A stretch of 64,000 nt of DNA. Source: Mesocentrotus franciscanus. Taxonomy: Eukaryota; Echinodermata; Echinoidea; Camarodonta; Strongylocentrotidae. The stretch is from contig CP137669.1 in the NCBI GenBank assembly GCA_037976565.1, positions 41,566,912 to 41,630,911 on the forward strand, in the 5' to 3' direction. This document shows positions 22,352 to 32,170 of the stretch, piece by piece. Both the position numbers and the translations under genes were made by a program. The notes below the pieces were generated by a model. That model did no database searches and had not been told where the DNA came from. It worked only from the letters and a program-made list of their open reading frames with translations. How positions within the stretch are numbered: position 1 is the first letter of the stretch; each line of letters opens with the position of its first letter.

Positions 22352-24235
22352 AGATAGTAAGGTCGGAAGAGGACAAAGAAATAGAGGAACTAGGTCAAAG
22401 AAGAAAGGAAATACGATTGAAAGAATCCAAGACAACAGCAGAAAAAGTGGAGTATGCAGAAATAGTGAAATTGGTGAAAAAGAAACGACGCCAAAGGAAA
22501 AGACGAAAAGCTTCTAAACTCATTTCAGAAACTCTAGAAAGCGGAAGGGGAGCAAAAACAATACAAAAGATGGAATGCGAAAAAAGTCAAGAATGAGCAA
22601 ATTGAAGCAATAGGATGAAAATATAACTTCTGAGAGATCGGAGCTACTAGAAATATTCGCGGATTTCTACCAGGAACTTTATGGTTCAACGAAAAAACAA
22701 CAGAAGGATCATAAAGATATCTCATCCAGAAACTCAAACATACCGCCAATACTACAAAGAGAAGTCGAGGAAGCTGTAAACAGTATGAAGGACAACAAAG
22801 CACCGGGAAATGACGAAGTAACATGTGATATTATCAAACAAGGAGGGGAGGAGACAATTACACAGTTACTGAAACTATTCATTACAACCAGATATTGGAA
22901 AAGCAACAGATTCCAACCACTTGGAAAGAGGCAAAAATAGTTCTTTTATACAAGAAAGGTGACAAAGCCGATGTAAAAAAATATCACCCAATCAGCCTTC
23001 TATCTCATCTGTACAAGATCTTCACCAAAGTTATCCGAAATGTAATCTAAGATATATTGAACACAAATCAAACCAGAGAACAAGCAGGGTTTAGAGCTGG
23101 ATTCTCAACAACAGACCACCTACAAGCTATAAATCACCTCATTGAGAAGGCAAATGAGTACCAACTTCAACTATGCCTCGGATTTGTGGACTATCAGAAG
23201 GCGTTCGATTCCATCGAACACACAGACATGTTTGATGCCCTACGAAAGATTAACATTAAAGAAGGGTATGTGAGCATCCTGGAAGATATTTACACCAACG
23301 CAGTAGCCAGAATTCACATTGATAATGATGTATCAAGGGAGGTCAAGATTCAGAGGGGAGTCCGACAAAGAGACACATTATCTCCAAAGATATTCACAGC
23401 CACTATATAGAGAAAGTATTTAAAAAGTCGCATTTAAATGGAGGAGTAAACATTGATGGGGAAACACTTACTGATCTGAGATTCGCTGATGATGTGGCCT
23501 TGATCTCAACATCAATCAAAGACTTGGAAGACCAGCTGACAGGTCTCAACAGGGAGAGCAAACCTATTGGCTTAACTATGCACAAAGATAAAACAAAATA
23601 TATGACAAACTATGACACAGATGAAAACATTGAGATAGAAGGTCGAACGTTAGAGAGAGTGAGCAGTTACAAGTATCTGAAAATGGAAGACACCACAAAA
23701 GAAGAAGTTATGTTGAGAGTAAAAGAAGGATGGAGAATGAAGAGTAAGAGCAGGTTGAAGAATGTTCAACCAATGCATTCTAACAACTATGACATATGGA
23801 TCAGAAACATGGTCACTGACAAATGATCTAGAACAGAAGCTTGTGACTACTCAACGAGCTATGGAGAGAAAGATGTCGTATTTATCTCTGCGAGACAAAT
23901 CAATCACAAAGTCATACGCCAGAAATCAAAGGTTAAAAACATCATGGAGAAAGTCAGACAATCAAAGTGGAGATGGGCTGGGCATGTAGCAAGACTTCAG
24001 GACAATAGATGGACAAATCGTTTAACAGAATGGCATCCAAGGACGGGAAGAGAAGAAGAGGAAGGCAGAAGAGAAGATGGAGAGATGACCTAACATCATA
24101 CATGGGAACGGCCGCTTGGACTAGGATAGCTAGAGACAGAAGAGAATAGAAATGTTATGAGGAGGGCTTTGTCCAACGTCTGTATGAACTATAGCCTGAT
24201 TGATTGATTGATTGATTGATTGATATATGCACGTA

Positions 24236-24578
24236 AAACATAAGAATCTTTAATAAATTTTGGTAATTCATTCCATAATATAGGACCTCTACACCGGATG
24301 ATGCTACGTGAGAATGAAGTGTTACAATAAGCAACACGGTAATCTAATTTAATACGAGTGTTATAACCATGTACGGCAAGATTATGTTGAAATAAGAAAT
24401 CAAATGATTTTGGTCATAATTTCTTATGAAATAAAAACTTGAATATTCCTACATTATAAACATGCAATTCACAAATCGGTAAAACTTTTAAACTTTTAAA
24501 AATAGGCATATCACGTGAGCGTGAATTAGAATGCGATAGTACTCTGACGACACTTTTTTGTAGTTTTTTTTTTTTTTT
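24236..24578 (-). mobile_element. CR1-like LINE, ORF2 C-terminal piece
   Basis: Minus strand: QKSVVRVLSHSNSRSRD, FKSLKVLPICELHVYN, HGYNTRIKLDYRVAY and GPILWNELPKFIKD follow one another in the order of a CR1-like C-terminus, with a stop and a frame change near 24415. It may be the 3' end of the minus-strand LINE at 26040-34008, separated by the repeats between. The RTE tail abuts it at 24225. Confidence 0.7.
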
Positions 24579-24579
24579 T

Positions 24580-25418
24580 TTGGGGGCTATTTTGAACCCA
24601 AGTAAGTTTCTGGCATCTATTAACATAATGGAGACCATAAACAGCAGTTCATGATATCGTCTTTCCAAATCAAGTAACAGTTTGAGGGGGGTTCGACCCA
24701 ATGACGATGCGGAGCATCGTCCACGAGCCGCGAAGTCCGAGCCGGGTAGCGGCGAGGCGATTTTTTTTGGGGTGCTATTTTGAATCCCCGTAAGTGATGT
24801 TTTCCTGGCATCTACTAACACAATGGAGACCATAAAAAGCAGTGCATGATAACGTCTTTTTAAATCAAGTAACAGTTTAAGGGGGGTTCGACCCAATGAC
24901 GATGCGGAGCATCGACCACGAGCCGCGAAATCCGAGCCGCGTAGGGGCGAGGCGATTTTTTGTTGTTGCTATTTTGAACCCCCGTAAGTGATGTTTTCCT
25001 GGCATCTATATACTAACACAATATAGACCATAAAAAGCAGTGCGTGATAACGTCTTTTTAAATCACTTAAGTGACAGTTTAAGGGGGGTTCTACCCAATG
25101 ACGATGCGGAACATCGTCCACGAGCCGCGAAGTCCGAGCCGGGTAGCGGCGAGGCGATTTTTTTTGGGGAGCTATTTTGAATCCCCGTAAGTGATGTTTT
25201 CCTGGCATCTACTAACACAATGGAGACCATAAAAAGCAGTGCATGATAACGTCTGTTTAAATCAAGTAACAGTTTAAGGGGGTTTGACCCGATGACGAAT
25301 GACGGATACAGTGTGACGGTCTGGACACATGATGGCGTTTTTCTATTCACATCACATTTTCACTTGGCAGCCCAAGGGGGCCTAACCCTCCCCATCCACC
25401 CCCATAGATCCGCCACTG
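24580..25418 (+). mobile_element. hAT-like element with four ~198-bp internal repeats
   Basis: The right end CATAGATCCGCCACTG (25403-25418) matches the hAT-type terminus CAGTGGCGGATC. A clear left terminus and target duplication are not seen. The body is four tandem units, with GACCCAATGACGATGCGG-type landmarks at 24692, 24890, 25092 and 25284, the last one degraded. Each unit contains short G+C palindromes (GATGCGGAGCATC). The same unit occurs reversed inside the hAT element at 27985-31481. Confidence 0.6.
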
Positions 25419-25740
25419 GGATCTTTTGCAAACTGGAAGCAATAAGCATTACATGTAGGCGATGAAAAAAGTGCTTGCGAAACGGATAGAAACTTTGTGG
25501 TAGGCTCTTCGCGGCCACAGGGATGACAGAAAATAATATGACAATGAAACCAGCAACTGTGGAAGGATTAATGGCGGGGACAATCTGCATGCTGAAAGAG
25601 CACTTAGAATAGGTATATCGGAAAATTAATTCAAGACTAAGTTATAAGTTAGAAGTTAGAAGTTATAAAGGAGATAAAATCTTTGGTATTAGTCATGTTT
25701 GACTTAAAATTGTATCCGCTCCTTACCCGGAAAAAACACC
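25419..25740. other. No recognisable feature
   Basis: Short unassigned stretch between two hAT-type ends. The repeated word AAGTTATAAGTTAGAAGTTAG occurs at 25640-25665. Confidence 0.4.
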
Positions 25741-26039
25741 TTCTTATAATATCATCCCCCTTTCTTTCTTTTCCCTTCTCATTATTCTCCTTTTCCCCCT
25801 TTTTTTTCCTCCGTCTTTCGCCCTTTCTTCTTTTTCCGCCTTTTCTCTCCTCTCTCTTCCCCTTTCCCCCTCCTTTTTCTCCTCTCCCCTTTTCTTTCCT
25901 CCCTCTTTTCTTCTTCTTTCTCTCTTCCCTTTTTTTTCTTCTTTTTCCTCTCCTTTTTCTTTCCCCCTCCTTTTTCTCCTTTTCTTTTGTTTTTACCGGG
26001 GTGGGCACGTGCCCCCTGTGCCCCCTGGATCTGCCACTG
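25741..26039 (-). mobile_element. hAT-type end with ~250-bp polypyrimidine/polypurine tract
   Basis: On the minus strand it starts CAGTGGCAGATCCAGGGGGC (26039) and a G+C-rich short stretch, then runs into an almost pure purine tract to about 25745 (pyrimidine on the plus strand). It interrupts the reverse transcriptase of the minus-strand LINE just after the motif GIRGIPFNLLHSYLNE. The partner end was not found, so the element is truncated or rearranged. Confidence 0.55.
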
Positions 26040-27930
26040 GTTTACGTTCATTTAAATAACTGTGCAATAGATTAAACGGTATACCTCTAATTCCATTAAA
26101 AAAGAAAGTTTTTGGAACAATATATCGTGATCAATACAATCAAATGCCTTTTTAAGATCTAAAAACACTCCAATTTCCGTCTCCTTATTTTCTAAAGCTT
26201 CATTTATATTAAGAAGAAATTCAGTAAGTGCTAATGTAGTCGAGTGCTTTTGTCTAAATCCAAATTGCTTTTCATGTAAAATATTGTTTTCGTCTAGAAA
26301 ACACACAAACCTATCATTTTAATTTTCCCAAATATCTTTGCAAAACATTGCAGTAAAGATATTGGCCTATTATTGGAAAATATATTTTTGGTCCGTTTTT
26401 GTAAATTGGAACAACTTTCGAGAACTTGCAACTTTTTGGAACTATGCCCTTTTGAAAACAAATATTAAATGTATAACACAATGGCTTACACAGTATATGA
26501 ATAACCTTTTTCACAACCTTATTGGTCATAAGATCATACCCTGGTGGTTAATTATAATCTAATGCAGAGACGATATCAATGATATTTTTTTTTCAGTTAT
26601 TGGTTTTTGTTTTTAAATGTGTGTGGATACGACCCTTTCATATATGTTTTATAAGATATATTACGAGATACATTATTGTTTAAAGTAACAAGATTTTGAC
26701 CCACAGTTACAAAATAATCCTTAAAAGCATTTACAAAATTGTTTCCATCAGTCACCAACTCATTACCTACATTGAAATCAATATTTTTATTTTTATTCAG
26801 ATTAATTTTCCTATTCAAAAGATTATTATTAGTTTCCATGTTTGATTCATATATTTTACTTTCGCGTTATCAAATTTATTTGAGAGGTATTTGTTTCGTT
26901 GACTTTACTGCATTAACATATTTATTTTTAGCATGTTTATAAACATATTTGCTATAATCCCTAGGATTTTAAACAAATTTAATATATAATCTATTCTTTT
27001 TCCTATACAGTTTTTTTCAATTCCCTTGAATACCAATGATTATTATCGTTTTTCACTTTTATTTTTTTCATTGGAAAACAGTCTTCAAACATTTCAGTAA
27101 GAGACTCCATAAATTGATCATAAAAAAATTGTCTGGAACTTGTTCTGAAACACCACTTTGGAAATGAAAATCAGTATTTGATAAATGCAATAACAAATTA
27201 TTGAGATTTGTTTCATTAATTCGCCGCTGTATATAAACAGGAGATTTTTGTAAAGGAAAATAATCACACAGAGCAAATACATGAAAATGATCAGATACAT
27301 CAGCAATTACTGAACCGTAGAGTAGTTCACAATTCTTGTTCACAAAAGTATGGTCAATTAATGATTCAGTAGTGTCCGTAATTCGTGTTGATGAATTTAT
27401 CAGTGGGTGAAAAGAAAAGGATTGAAATATTTCTAAAAATTAATTTACATATGTATAAGAGTCAATCTTCTTGAGATCAATGTTGAAGTCTCCCCAAAAT
27501 ATGCCATCTTTCTTTTCATCATTAACCAATTCTGAAATATTTTTTAACACATTAAAATCTTTTTTTCCTAGGTGGTCTATAAAACACACCAATAAACAAA
27601 TTCTTTCTATTTTGAGGTATCTCTATAAAAATAACTTTCGCAAGTATCATTAAAAACATTTAAATCTTGCCTCTCTTTATATTCTAGTTGATTGTGTATA
27701 CTAAGACCAACTCCTCCCCTTTCCTATCATTTCGTTCTGATCCTTTTAATTGGTAATCATTATAAATAACATCAGGAGTATTTTCTTTATCTAACCGAGT
27801 TTCCTTATTTACTTAATTCATCAGCATTTTTGTTGAAACTTCTGAAATATACATGCTGTACAGATAATAAGTCTTGTAAATATGTTTCTAAGATTCCATT
27901 AAGTTCACATACCGAAAACTGGTTTATATT
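26040..27930 (-). pseudogene. LINE ORF2 (endonuclease to reverse transcriptase palm), broken
   Basis: Starts with FRSFNKNADELS (endonuclease N-terminus, about 27830), then GGVGLSIHNQLEYKERQDLN (27720-27660) and DVSDHFHVFALCDYFP (about 27290). A linker carrying NAFKDYFVTVGQNLV follows at 26735. The reverse transcriptase shows KVVPIYKNGPK (26410), KQFGFRQKHSTTLAL (26265) and GVFLDLKKAFDCIDHDIL (26170), after which the hAT end at 26039 cuts it before the FADD box. Frameshifts and stops are scattered through it. Similar in style to CR1/jockey ORF2 proteins. Confidence 0.8.
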
Positions 27931-28169
27931 ACTATTCATTATAATGTGAGTGCTTTAAATAGAATATGAAGAGTATACATATGACAGGCGCGGATCAACG
28001 GGGCCGACGGCCCGGCCCCTGGCCCCAAAAAAGAAAAGAAAAAAAAGAAGAAAAAAGGAGAAAAGGGAGAAAGGAGAAAAAAAAGTGCATTACCCCCCCC
28101 CCGATCAGGCGCGGATCTACAGGTTTGGGGTTTGAACCCCTGGGCCGCCCCAAAAAAAAAAAAAAAAAA

Positions 28170-28256
28170 ACGCACACTGGAAAGAAACCTTTCAAGTGCA
28201 AAAATTGTGAGAAGATATTCAACTCATCTGGTAACTTAACCATACACATGATAACT
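28170..28256 (+). pseudogene. C2H2 zinc-finger fragment inside the hAT element
   Basis: THTGKKPFKCKNCEKIFN followed by SSGNLTIHMITG: a canonical TGEKP-like linker, Cys-x2-Cys, the conserved Phe and Leu and the first His. The second His is lost (HMITG instead of H...H). An 18-base A-run directly precedes it. It is a single finger, too short to be a gene, and looks like a captured or retro-inserted fragment of a host zinc-finger gene. Confidence 0.75.
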
Positions 28257-28289
28257 GGATATAACTGTTTATTTAGCTGTTACTTGATT

Positions 28290-28590
28290 TAAAAAGACGT
28301 AATCATGGACTGCTTTCTATGGTCTCCATTGTGTTAGTAGATGCCAGGAAAACATCACTGACGGGGGTTCAAAATAGCCCCCCCAAAAAATAGCCTCGCC
28401 GCTACGCGGCTCGTGGACGATGCTCCGCATCGTCATTGGGTCAAACTGTTTAAACTTTACTTGATTTAATTAAAAAGACGTTATCATGCACTGCATTTTA
28501 CGGTCACCATTGTGTTAGTAGATGCCAGGAAATTATCACTGACGGGGGTTCAAAATAGCCCCCAAAAAAAAAAAAAAAAAAAAAACTAGA
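28290..28590 (-). repeat. ~180-bp hAT-internal repeat, ~1.5 copies
   Basis: Reverse orientation of the units at 24600-25300. Landmarks: GACGTTATCATGCACTGC, TGTGTTAGTAGATGCCAGGA, ACGGGGGTTCAAAATAGCCC and CGTGGACGATGCTCCGCATC. Confidence 0.85.
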
Positions 28591-28679
28591 TGGAACTTCA
28601 ACTGCGCGCAGTCGAAAAATGCCTCCGCCATAGAGCAATTTTACAAACCAAAATGGAAGCAATTTTTAAAATTCAAGTT

Positions 28680-29396
28680 TGATTGTAATCCATCTGTTGG
28701 TTCTAATGATAACACGATCACGAGCTATTTTAGGATACAAAATGAGCCCTGTGACCTTTGACCTCGTGACCCCAATTCTAATCTGTTCATTGACTCTGCA
28801 AGATACATACATGACCCAAGTTTGGCGGTTATCCATCAATCGATTCTTGAAATAACGTGATCACAAGCTATTTTGCATACATAACGAGCCCTGTGACCTT
28901 TGACCTCGTGACCCCAAAATCTGATCAGTTCATTAGCTCTGCAAGATACATACATGACCCAAATTTGGCGGTAATCCATCAATCGGTTCTTGAGATAACG
29001 CGATCACGAGCTATTTTTGCATACATAATGAGCCCTGTGACCTTTGACCTTGTGACCCCAAAATCTAATCAGTTTATTGGCTCTGCAAGATACATACAGG
29101 ACCCAAGTTTGGCGGTAATCCATCAATCGGTTGAGATAACGCGATCACGAGCTATTTTTGCATACATAATGGACCCTGTGACCTTTGACCTCGTGACCCC
29201 AAAATCTAATCAGTTCATTAGCTCTGCAAGATACATACATGACCTGAGTTTGGCGGTAATCCATCAATTGGTTCTTGAGATAACGCGATCACGAGAACGG
29301 GACGTACGCACAGACGTACGTACGTACGTACGTATGTACGCACGGACTGACAACCAGAAAACATAATTCCCGGCTACTTTGTAGCGGAGGCATAAA
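28680..29396 (+). repeat. Array A: ~141-145-bp units with TGACCTTTGACCT
   Basis: Four full units. GTGACCTTTGACCT recurs at 28751, 28892, 29037 and 29178, each followed by GTGACCCCAAAATCTAATCAG, GCTCTGCAAGATACATACAT and GGTAATCCATCAATCGGTTC. The array ends in CGTACGTA repeats (29305-29340) and a GCGGAGGCATAAAAA terminus. An inverted TGCCTCCGCC near 28620 suggests element ends. Confidence 0.9.
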
Positions 29397-29534
29397 AAGT
29401 AACCATGTATTGCCATTATAAAGAATTAAAGCTCGTTTTCATTTGATTTTTTTTTAAAGAATGACATGCGCTGCATATGAAATTCAATTGTCAGTGCCTT
29501 TTGCTTTTTCTCATGAACTGTGTACCCATAAGAC

Positions 29535-29700
29535 ATTGAGTGATTTCAAGTACGGTGTTCGGTGTTGGTGTTGGTGTTGAGAGCATGGAAAGGCTGCTAA
29601 ACCGAGCTCCAACACCGACGGTCAGTTTAGAAGGACGATACCGATCGCGTTATCGATAGCTCAACACCAGCCTCAACACCGAGTGACGTCATACTCTACA
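29535..29700. mobile_element. Small foldback with GGTGTTGGTGTTGAG arms
   Basis: CGGTGTTCGGTGTTGGTGTT... (about 29553) is opposed by CTCAACACCAGCCTCAACAC (29664). It separates arrays A and B. The arms are imperfect. Confidence 0.5.
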
Positions 29701-29799
29701 GGCGAAAAGTCTTGCAATAAAAGCATAATCCTTTCAGAAATTCCATTAAAATTACATCATATCGAATATCAAATGTAAAGTCATATTAAACGAGCTGAA

Positions 29800-30735
29800 G
29801 ACATGGAATTTCACAAGTTGACCTCTGTGACCCTTGACCTACATGCTCCAAAATCTAAACAGATCGTCTTCCTATGGTGATACATACTATCATTAAGTTT
29901 GAAGTGAAAATTCTCCAGTGGTTCTTGAGATATCGCGATAACGATCTCAATGTATGGAATTTCATAAGTTGACCTCTGTGACCCTTGACCTTTGACCTAC
30001 GTGCTCCAAAATCTAATCAGATTGTCTTCCTATGGTGATACACACTATCATTAAGTTTGAAGTTTAAATCTCCAGTGGTTCTTGAGATATTATGATAACA
30101 ATCTCAATGTATGGAATTTCATAAGTTGACCTCTGTGACCCTTGACCTTTGGCCTACGTGCTCCAAAATCTAATCAGATCGTCTTCCTATGGTGATACAT
30201 ACTATCCTTAAGTTTGAAGTTTTTACATCTCCAGTGGTTCTTGAGATATCATGATAACAATCTCAATGTATGGAATTTCATAAGTTGACCTCTATGACCC
30301 TTGACCTTTGACCTACGTGCTCCAAAATATAATCAGATTGTTTTCCTATAGTGATACACACTATCACTAAGTTTGAAGTTTAAATCTCCAGTGGTTCTTG
30401 AGATATCATGATAACAATCTCAATGTATGGAATTTCATAAGTTGACCTCTGTGACCCTTGACCTTTGACATACGTGCTCCAAAATCTAATCAGATCGTCT
30501 TCCTATGGTGATACATACTATCCTTAAGTTTGAAGTTTAAATCTCAAATGGTTCTTGAGATATCGCGCTAACAAACTCAATACAAGGAATTTCATAAGTT
30601 GACCTCTGTGACCTGTGACCTTTGACCTACGTACTCCAAAATCTAATCAGATCGTCTTCCTATGGTGATAAATACTATTCCCGAGTCTTAAGTTTAAATC
30701 TTAAATGGTTCTTGAGATATTGTGATAACGGTCAA
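29800..30735 (+). repeat. Array B: ~151-159-bp units with TGACCCTTGACCTTTGACCT
   Basis: GTTGACCTCTGTGACC-type starts at about 29817, 29968, 30125, 30284, 30441 and 30598 (six units). Each contains CTCCAAAATCTAATCAGATC, CTTCCTATGGTGATACATAC and GTGGTTCTTGAGATATC. Array B is related to array A: same backbone, different sequence. Confidence 0.9.
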
Positions 30736-30736
30736 A

Positions 30737-30880
30737 CGGGACGGACGTACGGACGGACGTACAGACGTACGGACGTACGGACGTACGGACGTACGGACGT
30801 ACGGACGTACGGACGTACGGACGTACGGACGGACAACCCAAAAACATGATGCCTCCGGCACCACCTTCGGTGGCGGAGGC
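30737..30880 (+). repeat. GTACGGAC octamer array plus terminal hairpin
   Basis: (GTACGGAC)n runs from about 30737 to 30835. It is followed by ACAACCCAAAAACATGATG and a perfect-looking hairpin GCCTCCG...CACC ACCTTC GGTG...CGGAGGC (30852-30881) with an A-run. The equivalent end of array A is at 29305-29396. Confidence 0.85.
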
Positions 30881-30884
30881 ATAA

Positions 30885-31437
30885 AAAAAAAAATCGCCTC
30901 GCCTCGCCGCTACGCGGCTCGTGGACAATGCTCCGCATCGTCATTGGGTCAAACTGTTTAAACTTTACTTGATTTAATTTAAAAGACGTTATCATGCACT
31001 GCTTTTTATGGTCACCATTGTGTTAGTAGATGCCAGGAAAACATCACTGACGGGGGTTCAAAATAGGCCCCCAAAAAATCGCCTCGCCGCTACGCGGCTC
31101 GTGGACGATGCTCCGCATCGTCATTGGGTCAAACTGTTTAAACTTTACTTGATTTAATTAAAAGACGTTATCATGCACTGCTTTTTATGGTCACCATTGT
31201 GTTAGTAGATGCCAGAAAACATCACTGACGGGGGTTCAAAATAGCCCCCCCAAAAATCGCCTCGCCGCTACGCGGCTCGTGGACGATGCTCTGCATCGTC
31301 ATGGGGTCAAACTGTTAAAACTGTTACTTCATTTAAAAAAGACGTTATCATGCACTGCTTTTTATGGTCTCCATTGTGTTAGTAGATGCCAGGAAAACAT
31401 CATTTACCGGGGTTCAAAATAGCACCCCAAAAAAGTT
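30885..31437 (-). repeat. ~180-bp hAT-internal repeat, three copies
   Basis: CATCGTCATTGGGTC-type landmarks at about 30938, 31119 and 31297. Same family as 28290-28590 in the same orientation, and the opposite orientation to 24600-25300. Confidence 0.88.
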
Positions 31438-32170
31438 ACGAATTGGGCCCCCCCTCCTGCCGCTGGCTGGATCCGCCCCTGACATATGAGGACATCTTGA
31501 GCCAATAATAGTTATAAAAAAACATTGCTTGGTGTAGATAAGTACAGAAAAACCAAAAAATAGAGAGCACTAAGCACAAACACAATAAGTACAAAATGAA
31601 CAATATGTAAAATTGAAAAACTAAAATTATAAATAATCTAAATGGAATCATCCGAGTTTCATAACAGAATCAATCGGAGAGCAGGATAATTTTTTGGTTC
31701 TAACTGCCTGATAATAGAATAAATTACCTGATATATTAACATTTAATTTACAAGTATTTAAACTTTTTTTTTACTCACATTTATGATTTCAGGATAAATT
31801 GCTCATTTATTTTGTTGTGTTTTTAGTCTGCAGAACTGGGTTTTGGTTCGCAATGTTCAGGAGGTCTCGTTCGCGTCTGTTGTTCTTGGTAACGCGATAA
31901 CTCTTCTGTCACTTGTCGAGGCTCTGTCTACGGACGGCGTTCTGAAAGTTTTTTCTGAGTAGATCAAGTTTTTTATTTGTCCGGTCTTCCGTGATGCTGA
32001 TGCCATTTTTTCAGATTTTTTCTCTTTGAGATCATGGCCTGGCGTGATCTGTAACTCGTGAACTTGACCAGTATCGGGCGCGATCGTATCGTAGACCTTT
32101 TGAGTCCCTTTCCTTTCTCTTCCTTTGACTGCTTTGCTTCTTCTTTCAGCTGTTGCAGTTGTTCCTTGGT

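Larger units (their letters stand above)
17890..24140 (+). pseudogene. RTE ORF2 (endonuclease-reverse transcriptase), split and broken
   Basis: Piece 1: KGIGFIIHTKFKD (17910) and YTVLMGDFNAKIG (18128), then GERMIEFAIQHK. Piece 2: SRYWTWESPNGVTKNQID (20903) and DIASDHRMVRV, the C-terminal half of the same endonuclease. Piece 3: a charged linker (22360-22590), then KAPGNDEVTCDIIKQGG (22799), a degraded RPISLL-like segment (22990) and QAGFRAGFSTTDH (23084). The catalytic region follows: FVDYQKAFDSIEH (23184), GVRQRDTLSP (Arg replacing the usual Gly) and FADD (23482-23493), then the thumb. Frameshifts occur near 22600, 22915 and 23410. The style of A/B motifs and FADDVAL identifies RTE. It is non-functional. 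Confidence 0.88.
17875..24225 (+). mobile_element. RTE-clade LINE, 5'-truncated, split by two insertions
   Basis: One plus-strand element in three pieces: 17875-18289, 20888-21253 and 22352-24225. The protein reads across both interruptions in the order expected for RTE. It ends with a simple repeat tail (GATT)n at 24198-24223, typical of RTE 3' ends. The 5' end is truncated inside the endonuclease. Confidence 0.88.
27985..31481. mobile_element. 3.5-kb hAT-type element, 8-bp TSD ACATATGA
   Basis: The ends CAGGCGCGGATC (27985) and the mirrored GGATCCGCCCCTG (31481) differ at one base. ACATATGA flanks both sides (27977-27984 and 31482-31489). An 8-bp duplication plus a CAGG-type terminus defines hAT. 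The contents are unusual: a purine tract, a second hAT-like terminus (28106), a C2H2 zinc-finger fragment, ~180-bp repeats at both sides, two arrays of 141-159-bp repeats, a palindromic MITE and a GTACGGAC octamer array. No transposase is visible. Confidence 0.82.

Noticed and set aside
24200..24225. GATT tetranucleotide run as an independent microsatellite
   Set aside because: It lies exactly at the 3' end of the RTE element and is better explained as its tail.
24600..25300. CRISPR-like array because of regular spacing and short palindromes
   Set aside because: Whole ~198-bp units are conserved, not short repeats with unique spacers, and the context is a eukaryotic hAT-type element.
25683..26075. 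Long Ser/Leu/Phe-rich or Lys/Glu/Arg-rich open frames on both strands
   Set aside because: They are translations of a pure polypyrimidine/polypurine tract in a hAT-type element. The same applies to 32125-32565 and 27939-28175.
28857..29366. 169-codon plus-strand frame with three internal protein repeats
   Set aside because: The frame exists because the repeat unit length is near a multiple of three. It breaks in array B, and the motif content is that of satellite DNA.
30622..30995. Frames reading TDVRTYGR repeats
   Set aside because: Translation of the GTACGGAC octamer array.
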